From Myxococcus xanthus (GTDB lineage: Bacteria; Myxococcota; Myxococcia; Myxococcales; Myxococcaceae): a DNA stretch of 64,000 bases. A program made the position numbers and the translations under genes. The number at the start of each line of letters is the position of its first letter. The first letter of the stretch is position 1. Positions 34,079-41,767 of the stretch are shown here, one piece after another. The stretch covers positions 806,001 through 870,000 of the forward strand of contig NZ_FNOH01000001.1 in assembly GCF_900106535.1 (NCBI RefSeq). Reading direction: 5' to 3'. The notes under the pieces are model-generated. The model saw nothing but the letters and a program-made list of their open reading frames with translations. It was not told the DNA's origin and did not search any database.

Positions 34079-37000
34079 TTCACCAGCTCCTCGTAGTAGC
34101 GCTTCACCTGCTCCCGGTACTTCTCCGGAGCCCCCTGCTTCATCGCGTCCAGCAGGTCCTTGCGGAACTCCTTCGGCGCCTGGAAGGCATCCTCGTCCGG
34201 CAGCTCCACCTTCTGCTTCGGGTCTCTCCCGTTGCCCTGCTGGCGGCGGCCCATGCCCATGGGCAGCGGGAGCCCGCCCTTGCCGCCGCGCTGGCCTTCC
34301 TGCATCTGTTGCTGGAACTGGCGCAGCCCTTCCAGCGCCGCCTGCTGCTCGCCGTAGCCACGGCCCGGGTCCTTGCCCTGCATCCGCCGGGCGGCCTCAC
34401 CCATGCGCTGGCCGGCGCCCTCCATCTGCTGCGTGGCCTCCTCGCCGAAGATGGGCGCCATCTGCTGCATCTCATCCATCTGCTGACGCAGGCCCTGCGC
34501 GCGCTCCTCCAACTGCGACTGCTGTTCGCCCAGTTGCTGGAGCTGCTGCTTCTCCTGCTGCGACAGCTGCGAGCCCGGAGGCGGGAAGAGCGACTGGAGC
34601 TGCCGGTTCACCTCCGACACGTTGCGCGCGTCGCGGTTGAGGCGCTGCGCCAGCTCCGTGGACTGCTTCACCACCTCTTCCGGGTTGCCGAACATCTCAT
34701 CCAGGTGGCGCTGCTGCTCGCCCATCATCGCCAGTTGCCGGGCCGCGTCCTCCGCCCGCGCCGCCGCCTCCGCCGCCAGGTCGTAGTCGTTCACCTTCAG
34801 CGCGTTCTCCACGTTCTGGAGCTCCGCCTGGGCCTCCTCCAGCGGACGCGCGGCGCGGCTGTTGAGCTGGCTGGGCTCCAGCGCCTTGTAGTCCTCTTGC
34901 GCCTGCTGCACCTTGCGCATCAGGCTGTCCTTGATGGCCTCGCCCTTCTCCGACAGCCGCTCGCGGTTTTGTGAGCGGGCCTGGTCGCGAAGCTGCTTCG
35001 TCTGGTCCGCGACGCGCTGCTGCTCCTGCACGGTGCCCTGCAGCTCCTCCATGAACTTGCCGAACTTCTCCGCCAGCTCGGGGTGCTGCTCGCCGCCGAA
35101 CTCGTCGCTCGCCTGGTCCAGGTTCTCGAGCATCTCATCCATCTGCATGCCCAATTCCTGGAGCTTCGCCAGGGCTTCGTCCGCCTTGCCCTCGCGCATC
35201 AGCTTCTCCACGTCGTCGAGCGCGCTGCGCAGGTCCTGGTCCTTCATCATCTCGGACAGGGCCTCGGCGTTGAGGTGCTCGTCGCGGATGCCCTTGCGCA
35301 TCTCCGCCATGCGCTGCATCAGCTCCTGGATGCGGGACTTGAGCTGCTGAATCTGCTCCATCACCGCCTGGCGCGCGGCCTCGTCCGGGTTGGACTTGTA
35401 CTGCTCGATGAGGTTCGCCAGCTCGCGCCGCTCGTTGGATAGCTGCCTGGCCATCTCCTGGAGCGCCTCCAGCTTCTGCCGGTCCAGCAGTGACTCCAGG
35501 TAGAGGATGTCCTTCTCCAGCTCCGTAATCTCCTCGTTGACCACGGCGGTGAGGCGGTTGCCCGTGCCCCAGTCCTCGCCGCGGGCGCGCTGGGTGCGCA
35601 GGTAGAGCCGGCGCAGCTCCGCGGTGCCGCGGATGTGGCTGCCCAGGGACTCGGAGATGTTGCTCAGCGCGGAGACCAGCTCGGTGGGCACGTCGCGCTC
35701 GCGCGCCAGCTCCTGCGCCAGCGTCTTCATGTCGGCGACGAGGCTCTCCCCGCTGGTGTCCACCGTGGCCCCGGCGGTGATGGCCTGCGGGTCCTTCTGC
35801 TTCGCGCGCTCCGGGCCTTCCAGCCGGTCCGCGAGGTGGTCCACCATCCGGCCCCACAGCTGCTCCGCCTTCTCCAGCGCTGCGCGGCGGTGCTCGGCCG
35901 CGGAGTACACGCGCAGCACCTGCGTGCGGCTGACGCCCTTCTTGGGGCCCTCCACCGCGTCGTTGTCCTGCGCCTCCACGTAGTAGGTAATCCGGTCACC
36001 CGGGTCGAGCTTGAGGTTGTCCAGGCTCCACGAGTACGTGCCCCGGTGGCGCCGTCCGTCCTCGCGCGGCAGCGGCACGCGCGTCTCCTGCTGGGCGCCG
36101 GGCGCGCGGAACACGAGCGCCATGCCGGACAGCCCGTAGTCATCCGACGCCTCGTACTTGAGCGCCACCTGGTCGCCCGGGTCGATCTCCAGCTCCACCG
36201 TGGGCGTGAGCAGCGACACCTCGGGCGCCTTGTCCGCCTCCACGGTGAGGGCGATGTCCGGCCCCACCGCGAGCGCCTTGTCCCGCGCGCCGTAGAAGGC
36301 GAAGCGGTAGTGGCCGGACTGCTTCGTGACGAAGCTGCCCTCCAGGTCCCGGTTGCCCGTCACCGTCAGCGGCAGCGCCTGGCCGTTGACCACCAGCTCC
36401 GCGCGCTCCACCGGACGGTCCGAGCGCGTCTTCAGCAGGATTTCCGTCCCCGCCGGCGCGCTGATTTCACCGTTCGTTCCGGGCACCGTGCGCGGGGCCA
36501 GCCCCGTGTACGCGGGGTAGCGGTACGTCAGCTCGATGTCGCCGGTGATGGGCTCCACCTGCGCCTGGGCCTTGGGGCTCGCCGCCACTTCGCGGATGCG
36601 CGCCATGCCGGCGGACCAGCGGTCACCGAGCGCGACCATCAGCACCAGCAGGGCCAGCAGCGCGCCACCCGCGCCCAGGGCCACGTGACGCACCGGGCGG
36701 CTGTCCACCACGGTGCGGACATCCACCGTGCGCGCCCGCGCGTCCATCTCCCGCAGGAAGGCGCTCGCGAGCGCCGGAGAGCCGCTGCCCGGCGCGTCCG
36801 GCTCGCGCATCAGCTCCACCGCGGCCAGCACGTCCAGCGACAGTTCCGGGCGCTTTTCGCCCACCATGCGCGCGGTGAGGACGTCGTCTCCCACGCGGCG
36901 GCGCGCCAGCCACAGGCCGAAGACGCACGTCACGGCCACGCCCACCGGCAGCGCCGTCCACAGCAGGGACGCGCCCGCGCGCGGCGCCACCAGCGCCAGG

Positions 37001-37218
37001 AAGCCGCCGGCCACCAGCAGCAGCGCCACGGTGGCCACGCCCAGCATGACGCCCTGGAGCCACAGGTACCGGCGCTGGCGGCCCTGGACGGTGGCGAGCA
37101 ACGCCTCCACGCCCGGGGCTTCCAGGGGAGGGCGGGCTTGTGACGCGGAAGGTGACGGAGGGGGAGGGGGCGGAGGCGGGAGCTCGGGGCCTGGTGTCTG
37201 CGGTGTGTCGAGGTTCAC
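34075..37218 (-). CDS. DUF4175 large membrane protein with long coiled coil
   Basis: 1047 residues. A Pro-rich start is followed by three hydrophobic segments (LQGVMLGVATVALLLVAGGFLAL; LLWTALPVGVAVTCVFGLWLA; VALGAGGALLALLVLMVAL), then an Ig-like beta region (RYPAYTGLAPRTVPGTNGEI, VELEIDPGDQVALKYEASDDYGLSG), the core of DUF4175. From about residue 480 it is a Gln/Glu/Arg-rich coiled coil (MKDQDLRSALDDVEKLMREGK, LQSLFPPPGSQLSQQEKQQLQQ), closing with a Gly-rich piece and a short helix. DUF4175 genes usually sit beside MoxR-DUF58-VWA operons; here that operon is about 14 kb away. Envelope assembly or mechanics is a guess. Confidence 0.82.
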   Translation of the reverse strand: MNLDTPQTPGPELPPPPPPPPSPSASQARPPLEAPGVEALLATVQGRQRRYLWLQGVMLGVATVALLLVAGGFLALVAPRAGASLLWTALPVGVAVTCVFGLWLARRRVGDDVLTARMVGEKRPELSLDVLAAVELMREPDAPGSGSPALASAFLREMDARARTVDVRTVVDSRPVRHVALGAGGALLALLVLMVALGDRWSAGMARIREVAASPKAQAQVEPITGDIELTYRYPAYTGLAPRTVPGTNGEISAPAGTEILLKTRSDRPVERAELVVNGQALPLTVTGNRDLEGSFVTKQSGHYRFAFYGARDKALAVGPDIALTVEADKAPEVSLLTPTVELEIDPGDQVALKYEASDDYGLSGMALVFRAPGAQQETRVPLPREDGRRHRGTYSWSLDNLKLDPGDRITYYVEAQDNDAVEGPKKGVSRTQVLRVYSAAEHRRAALEKAEQLWGRMVDHLADRLEGPERAKQKDPQAITAGATVDTSGESLVADMKTLAQELARERDVPTELVSALSNISESLGSHIRGTAELRRLYLRTQRARGEDWGTGNRLTAVVNEEITELEKDILYLESLLDRQKLEALQEMARQLSNERRELANLIEQYKSNPDEAARQAVMEQIQQLKSRIQELMQRMAEMRKGIRDEHLNAEALSEMMKDQDLRSALDDVEKLMREGKADEALAKLQELGMQMDEMLENLDQASDEFGGEQHPELAEKFGKFMEELQGTVQEQQRVADQTKQLRDQARSQNRERLSEKGEAIKDSLMRKVQQAQEDYKALEPSQLNSRAARPLEEAQAELQNVENALKVNDYDLAAEAAARAEDAARQLAMMGEQQRHLDEMFGNPEEVVKQSTELAQRLNRDARNVSEVNRQLQSLFPPPGSQLSQQEKQQLQQLGEQQSQLEERAQGLRQQMDEMQQMAPIFGEEATQQMEGAGQRMGEAARRMQGKDPGRGYGEQQAALEGLRQFQQQMQEGQRGGKGGLPLPMGMGRRQQGNGRDPKQKVELPDEDAFQAPKEFRKDLLDAMKQGAPEKYREQVKRYYEELVK

Positions 37219-37468
37219 GCTGTCCTGTCCGCTCAGTGACGAGGCAACCCCTGGTGGGGCTGCCTATTTCCCGATTTTCTAGCAGCCGGCCTCTTCTTGC
37301 GAAGCATAACGATCCAGGAGCCCATTCGAAGGGCTCCAGGTGTCTGGCGCTGGAAGGAGACACAAGGGCGAGGGTCCGGGATGTGACGCGGTCCACCGGG
37401 CTCGCCCTTCCTACGAAGCCCACCACACGCATCCCCGGCAGCGACAAGGGAGCGGGCGGGCCGCCGGC

Positions 37469-38032
37469 TCATCGGACGACTTGCTTGCGGGCGCCCGCCT
37501 CGTCGTACTCGACTTCAGGCATGGGAACGCCGCCCAGCTCCCGGGCCAGCGCGGTGAGCACTTCCTGCGTCGCGACGATGTTGGACCGCGAAAGGCGCGA
37601 CAGCACGCGCTGCACCGACGACTCCACCGTGCCCTCGGAGGGGATATCGAGCGCGCGCCCCTCGTCCGTCAGGGAGAACAGCGCCTTGCGCCCGTCGAGA
37701 GGATCGGACTTGCGCTCCAGCAGGCCCCGCTTCTCCAGGCGCTTGAGCACGCCCGTCAGGGTGCTGGGATGGACGTGGAGGATCTGCGCGAGCATGCCCG
37801 CGGTGATGTCGGGGAAGCGCCCCACCAGGCGGATGACCAGGCGCTGTGGACCCGTGAGTCCCAGCGTGGACTCCATGCGCTTCGATGTGGACTGGAGCCC
37901 GTGGTCCACGGCCCAGAGCAGTCGCATGAATTCGAGCACTTCACCAAGGGGCGGCCCTTTGTAGGTCCGCTCGCCTTCGTGGGGTCCCAGCGGATCTTCT
38001 GCCGGTCCCTTCGGGGATTCTTCTGCTGTCAC
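37469..38032 (-). CDS. MarR family transcriptional regulator
   Basis: 187 residues. The winged helix is clear: LTGPQRLVIRLVGRFPDITAGMLAQILHVHPSTLTGVLKRLEKRGLLERKSDPLDGRKALFSLTDEG, with the recognition helix at STLTGVLKRLEKRG and the wing at DPLDGRK. N- and C-terminal helices for dimerisation surround it, and the first 30 residues form an acidic Pro-rich extension. MarR proteins usually repress nearby genes and release DNA on binding phenolic ligands. The neighbours are a DUF4175 gene 250 bp downstream and a convergently unrelated toxin-like gene upstream; neither is an obvious target. Confidence 0.9.
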   Translation of the reverse strand: MTAEESPKGPAEDPLGPHEGERTYKGPPLGEVLEFMRLLWAVDHGLQSTSKRMESTLGLTGPQRLVIRLVGRFPDITAGMLAQILHVHPSTLTGVLKRLEKRGLLERKSDPLDGRKALFSLTDEGRALDIPSEGTVESSVQRVLSRLSRSNIVATQEVLTALARELGGVPMPEVEYDEAGARKQVVR

Positions 38033-38272
38033 CTGCTGCCTCCGTGTCTCAAGCCAATGGTTTGAGTCGCAGCAGGTCTATCGCGTCGCCGTCCGACCTG
38101 CTGCTGAAAAACCGTTGGCTGTTGACCGCTCGCAAGCCAGACGTCAAGCCGGAGGCTTTTCGAAGGCTCAGGCAGGCCCCGGGCGGCGGCATGGGCCCCA
38201 GCGGGCCCGGTGGGGAGGGCCGCCGTGGGCCATCCCCCCGCCGTGAAGGCCGGATGCCGGGTGGGCGGGCGC

Positions 38273-38812
38273 TCAGAGCTCCTCGAGCGTGAGCCGGAGG
38301 ATGGAGCCCGTGTCGTCCCGGTCCAGGACCTTGAAGGTGGCACCGGGCGGGATGAGCACCTCCTCCTCACCCGGCTTGAGTGAGGCGCCCTGGATGTCGC
38401 GGCCCGTCTTGGTCCGGATTTCGAGGATGGCGTCGCCATCGAACTTCGCGTCCGGGTTCTTCGCCGTGCTGGTGAAGGCATCCCGGGTGATGACGGCGTC
38501 CTTCGTGTAGGCGTCGTAGTACTGCTTGCTGTCGCCGCGGAACACGGTGCCCTGGAACTTCGGCAGTTCGTTGAGGGCCGCGCGGGTGACGGCAATGCCA
38601 TCCAGGTTGTTGCGCAGCGCCTGGGACGTGGGGCCGGCGCCATTCTTTGCCAGCGGGAAGAGGACCTGGCCGTTGTACGGCTTGAACTTCTCTTGTGTGT
38701 ATTTGTAGAGGGAGACCTTGCCCTCGTCGGAGAGCCCGTTGATGTTCGCCACGGTGAAGCCGTCGTCGAACACGCTGGCCAGCTTGACGCGCTCCGCGTC
38801 ACCCGTCTTCAC
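38273..38812 (-). CDS. small R-S-ExE ADP-ribosyltransferase-like protein
   Basis: 179 residues from a GTG start. The three catalytic elements of arginine-type ADP-ribosyltransferases appear in order: the Arg in TVFRGD (R92), the STS-type strand in DAFTSTAKN (S115), and ExE in PGEEEVLIPPGA (E149-x-E151) just before the last strand. A helical N-domain (residues 1-80) precedes them, as in VIP2/C3/mono-ART exoenzymes. There is no signal peptide or transmembrane segment, so it would need a dedicated export route or act inside the cell. Base composition is slightly lower in GC than its neighbours. A 19-codon open frame overlaps the start with GTGA, which hints at a lost or recoded N-terminus. Substrate unknown; family assignment by motif only. 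Confidence 0.7.
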   Translation of the reverse strand: MKTGDAERVKLASVFDDGFTVANINGLSDEGKVSLYKYTQEKFKPYNGQVLFPLAKNGAGPTSQALRNNLDGIAVTRAALNELPKFQGTVFRGDSKQYYDAYTKDAVITRDAFTSTAKNPDAKFDGDAILEIRTKTGRDIQGASLKPGEEEVLIPPGATFKVLDRDDTGSILRLTLEEL

Positions 38813-38868
38813 GTGCGGCCCACCCTGGGGCTGGACGTCTTCGTCGTGTTGTTCGTGATGCGACCCAT
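38809..38868 (-). other. 19-codon leader frame overlapping the ADP-ribosyltransferase start
   Basis: An ATG at 38868 with a G-rich stretch about 7 nt upstream opens MGRITNNTTKTSSPRVGRT and stops at a TGA that overlaps the GTG start of the next gene (GTGA). In composition it reads like a natural continuation into KTGDAERVK, one base out of frame. It is either a translationally coupled leader peptide or the true N-terminus separated by a one-base deletion or sequencing error. Confidence 0.4.
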
Positions 38869-39035
38869 GGCTCTGTCCCCCTCATCCTGGTGAGTGCCAG
38901 GGGGCTGATGTGCGCTGGTTCCCCATTCTCGACGCCGGTGTGGCCGAGGTTGTGGCCGGAGGGGGTAGAGCAGGAATCATCAGCCTGATGACGGATGCCT
39001 AGGGCTGACCGCGCACGGGACGCAGCGTCGGCCGT

Positions 39036-39061
39036 GGAGCGGGGAGAAGGCTCCCCGCTCC
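39036..39061 (-). terminator. 11-bp perfect hairpin after the C69 dipeptidase gene
   Basis: GGAGCGGGGAG (39036-39046) pairs exactly with CTCCCCGCTCC (39051-39061) over a 4-nt loop, 11 bp beyond the stop of the dipeptidase gene (39073) on the minus strand. No T run, but its position and strength support transcription termination. Confidence 0.65.
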
Positions 39062-39072
39062 AGGATGGGGTG

Positions 39073-40776
39073 TTACGGCGCGGGAGCCACGGTGGGCTTG
39101 GGCGCCGGCTTCTGAGCAGGGGCGGGCGCCGGAGCCGGCGCGGCGGCGGGCTCCGCGGGCTTGGCGGGCATCTGCAGGGCCTTGCCATTCTCCTGGACGA
39201 TGCGCCGGTACCAGGCCTCCTGGAACTTGGGATGGTTCACCTTGCCCATCTCATCGCGCACGTTGCCGTCGATGTACTTCACGAGCAGCGTCTCACCGAG
39301 CTTGCGCCAGCGGGTGTGGACCTTCTCACCCTGCTGGAGCGAGTAGTCGGTGAGGTACTGGCGCGCTTCCTCGGGGCTGCGCTTGAACTGCTCCTGGGCG
39401 CGCTTCTCGATGTCGGCCTGGTCCGCGAGGAACTGGCCTTCCAGTGCGCCCTGCTCCTTCTGAACGTCATTCACCATGTCGCTCCAGCGCCCGTAGGCCT
39501 GGTTCGACACCCAGTTGAACACCCAGAAGGAGGAGTCCCAGGAGAACTCTCCGCGGCTGGCCACGCCCTGCGCGAAGTTGCGCGGCACCTGCCGGATTCC
39601 GGCGTACATGGGCGTGTAGACGGTGGTGAAGGTGTCGTCCACGCCGAACCAGAGCACGCCGCCAATGGGCGCCGGCAGCCAGTCCCGCATCTGCGCGACG
39701 AAGGAGAAGCCCGTCTGCTGCGTGGAGATGGCGCGCTCGTGGACGTACTGCTTGCCGTCCAGTTCCCACGTCATTGGCCGCCAGCGGTACGGCGCCGCGT
39801 AGGGGCCCGCGCCCACGTCCTTCGTCATGTCCAGCGGCGTGCCCGTGAAGTGGTCCCGCATCAGCGCCATGGTGTCCTGCACGGACAGCTTCTTGTCCGG
39901 CTTCACCCACAGCGGCAGCCGCTTCTGGGGCGCCGCGCCGTCCGCGTACTCCGCGCCCAGCTTCATCGACGGCGCCGCGCGCCGGAAGATGCTCCACACG
40001 CGCGCCTCGGAGAACCGCTGCCCGCCGAAGTCGATGGGGTTGTACGTCTCCGCGAAGTTGAAGTCCTTGTCCGCGCCCTTGAACCAGCCCTTCGCCCGGG
40101 CGAAGGAGATGACGTCCGGCGAGTAGAACGTCGTCTGCTTCTCGTTCTGCGGGAACGTGCCGATGCGCGACTGGTTGGCGTGCGCGGAGAGGTACCCGTC
40201 GGGCAGCTTGCGGGCCACCCACACCGCGCCCTTCTCGCCCTTGCCCTTGCCAATCATCTCCAGCAGCCAGGCCTCCTTCGGGTCGGCGATGGAGAACGAC
40301 TCACCGGTGGAGGCATAGCCGTGCTCGGCGACCAGGGTGGTCATGACCTGGATGGCCTCGCGCGCCGTCTTCGCGCGCTCCAGCGCGATGTACATGAGCG
40401 AGCCGTAGTCGATGATGCCCGCGGGCCCCTCCAACTCCTCGCGGCCGCCGAACGTGGACTCGCCGATGGAGAGCTGGTGCTCGTTCATGTTTCCCACCAC
40501 CGAATACGTCGCGGCGGGCTGGGGGATGCGGCCCAGGAACTTGCCGGTGTCCCACTCGATGATGTCGCGCATGGCGCCCGGCGCGTGGCGGCGCGCGGGC
40601 GTGAAGTACAGCTCGCCGTACAGCTCGTGCGCGTCCGCGGCGTAGGTGATGAAGGTGGCTCCATCCGCCGTGGCTCCCTTGGAGACCAGCATGCTGGTGC
40701 AGGCGAGCACGGGCGGAGCAACCAGCGCGGCGGTGACAGGCAGCGCGGTGAGCAGGTTCGTCAGGCGTCGGTTCAT
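39073..40776 (-). CDS. C69 family dipeptidase (peptidase U34), exported
   Basis: 567 residues from the ATG at 40776. The signal peptide ends in PPVLA and the next residue, Cys26 in ACTSMLVSKGATADG, is the N-terminal nucleophile exposed by signal removal, as in the Ntn-hydrolase C69 dipeptidases. Further family landmarks are the NMNEHQLSIGESTFGGRE segment, DYGSLMYIALERAKTAREAI and HANQSRIG. The C-terminus carries an added Pro/Ala-rich tail (APAPAPAQKP) of about 40 residues. These enzymes cleave dipeptides, and an exported version may digest peptide remnants from prey or cell wall. It is a single gene, with a hairpin after the stop. Confidence 0.88.
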   Translation of the reverse strand: MNRRLTNLLTALPVTAALVAPPVLACTSMLVSKGATADGATFITYAADAHELYGELYFTPARRHAPGAMRDIIEWDTGKFLGRIPQPAATYSVVGNMNEHQLSIGESTFGGREELEGPAGIIDYGSLMYIALERAKTAREAIQVMTTLVAEHGYASTGESFSIADPKEAWLLEMIGKGKGEKGAVWVARKLPDGYLSAHANQSRIGTFPQNEKQTTFYSPDVISFARAKGWFKGADKDFNFAETYNPIDFGGQRFSEARVWSIFRRAAPSMKLGAEYADGAAPQKRLPLWVKPDKKLSVQDTMALMRDHFTGTPLDMTKDVGAGPYAAPYRWRPMTWELDGKQYVHERAISTQQTGFSFVAQMRDWLPAPIGGVLWFGVDDTFTTVYTPMYAGIRQVPRNFAQGVASRGEFSWDSSFWVFNWVSNQAYGRWSDMVNDVQKEQGALEGQFLADQADIEKRAQEQFKRSPEEARQYLTDYSLQQGEKVHTRWRKLGETLLVKYIDGNVRDEMGKVNHPKFQEAWYRRIVQENGKALQMPAKPAEPAAAPAPAPAPAQKPAPKPTVAPAP

Positions 40777-40930
40777 GGCGGCGGATGGTACCAATCCACT
40801 CCAGGATGGCTACCGCTCCCAAGGGGCGCTCCCCTGTTTGCCCCTCATGGGCCCGTCCACGACAGGGCCGCCGCACCAGGCCACGAGAGAAATCCCGGGC
40901 AGCGGCCCCCCATTGTCGGAGCTTTCAGTC

Positions 40931-41281
40931 TCAGTCGTTCGTCGCGCTCACCTCCTTTCTCTCAGGAGGGGCGGGCACCTGTTCGACTCGCAGCGTCGTG
41001 GGCCCGCTCAGCGCCAGGTGCGCCTTGAGCTTGAGGAACTTCTTCTTGCCGAAGCCCTTCACGCGCACCAGTTCCTCCACGCGTTTGAAAGGCCGCTTCT
41101 GGCGGTGCTCGATGATGCGCTGCGCCGCCTTCTCACCGACGCCCGGCAGCAAATCCAGCTCCGCCGCGCTGGCTTCGTTGAGGTTGACCGTCCCCGTGTG
41201 CTGCGTGCGCAGCTTCGCCGCCTCCGCCACCCCGGGCCCGCACAAGAGCAGGCCCACCACCACCGCGCACAGCGCCCTCAC
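40931..41281 (-). CDS. comEA: ComEA-like helix-hairpin-helix DNA-binding protein
   Basis: 116 residues. The signal peptide is ALCAVVVGLLLCGPGVAEA. Two helix-hairpin-helix motifs follow: VNLNEASAAELDLLPGVGEKAAQRIIEHRQ and KRVEELVRVKGFGKKKFLKLKAHL. This is the ComEA repeat that binds double-stranded DNA in the periplasm during natural transformation. The short acidic tail is unremarkable. It is read from a GTG that overlaps the stop of the small gene before it (GTGA). No other com gene is in the window, so a competence role is likely but not certain. Confidence 0.87.
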   Translation of the reverse strand: MRALCAVVVGLLLCGPGVAEAAKLRTQHTGTVNLNEASAAELDLLPGVGEKAAQRIIEHRQKRPFKRVEELVRVKGFGKKKFLKLKAHLALSGPTTLRVEQVPAPPERKEVSATND

Positions 41282-41532
41282 GAGTGGCCACCCACCGGCG
41301 CCGCGTCCAGCCCCAGCTCGCCCGCGTAGCGGCCGCCGCTCATTCCCGCCGTGTCGCGCTTCTCCGCCGCCTCGCGGACGTGCAGCTTCCCGTCCAGGGG
41401 CAGCACGTCCAGCAACACGTTGAGCGAGCCGTCCTTGTTCACGAAGGCGCTCCCCGCCCGCACCCAGATGCTCCCGCCCTTGCCCTCGCGAATGGAGAAG
41501 ACCGCCAGTCGCTTACCCGCCGTCAGCATCAT
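41278..41532 (-). CDS. small conserved-looking protein coupled to ComEA gene
   Basis: 84 residues. The ATG at 41532 (or 41529) starts MMLTAGKRLAVFSIREGKGG, followed by SIWVRAGSAFVNKDGSLNVLLDVLPLDGKLHVREA, a compact beta-strand pattern seen in small myxobacterial proteins where 'W-x-x-x-G-x-A-F-x-N-x-D-G-S' and 'L-D-x-L-P-L-x-G-x-L-x-V-R' alternate. There is no signal peptide. It overlaps comEA by 4 nt, so production of the two is linked, though a cytosolic and an exported product make a direct complex unlikely. Function unknown. Confidence 0.65.
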   Translation of the reverse strand: MMLTAGKRLAVFSIREGKGGSIWVRAGSAFVNKDGSLNVLLDVLPLDGKLHVREAAEKRDTAGMSGGRYAGELGLDAAPVGGHS

Positions 41533-41767
41533 CCACCTCCACACTCCGCATCGCGCCACCACGGCGCGGCTGCCTCGTCGGCTTGACCGCCTGAGGTCGG
41601 GGAGCGCTTGAGCAGCCGGCGTGCCAGCGGTGTTCTCCTCGGGGCGCGCTGCGCACACCGTGCGTGGATGTGAGAACCGTCCAGCGGCGAGGACGGACAG
41701 TGACGCGCCAGTGGCTTCTCAGCCGACGAGAACGCGGCGCCAGGCAGGGGAGGGCGCGAGCGCGCAC

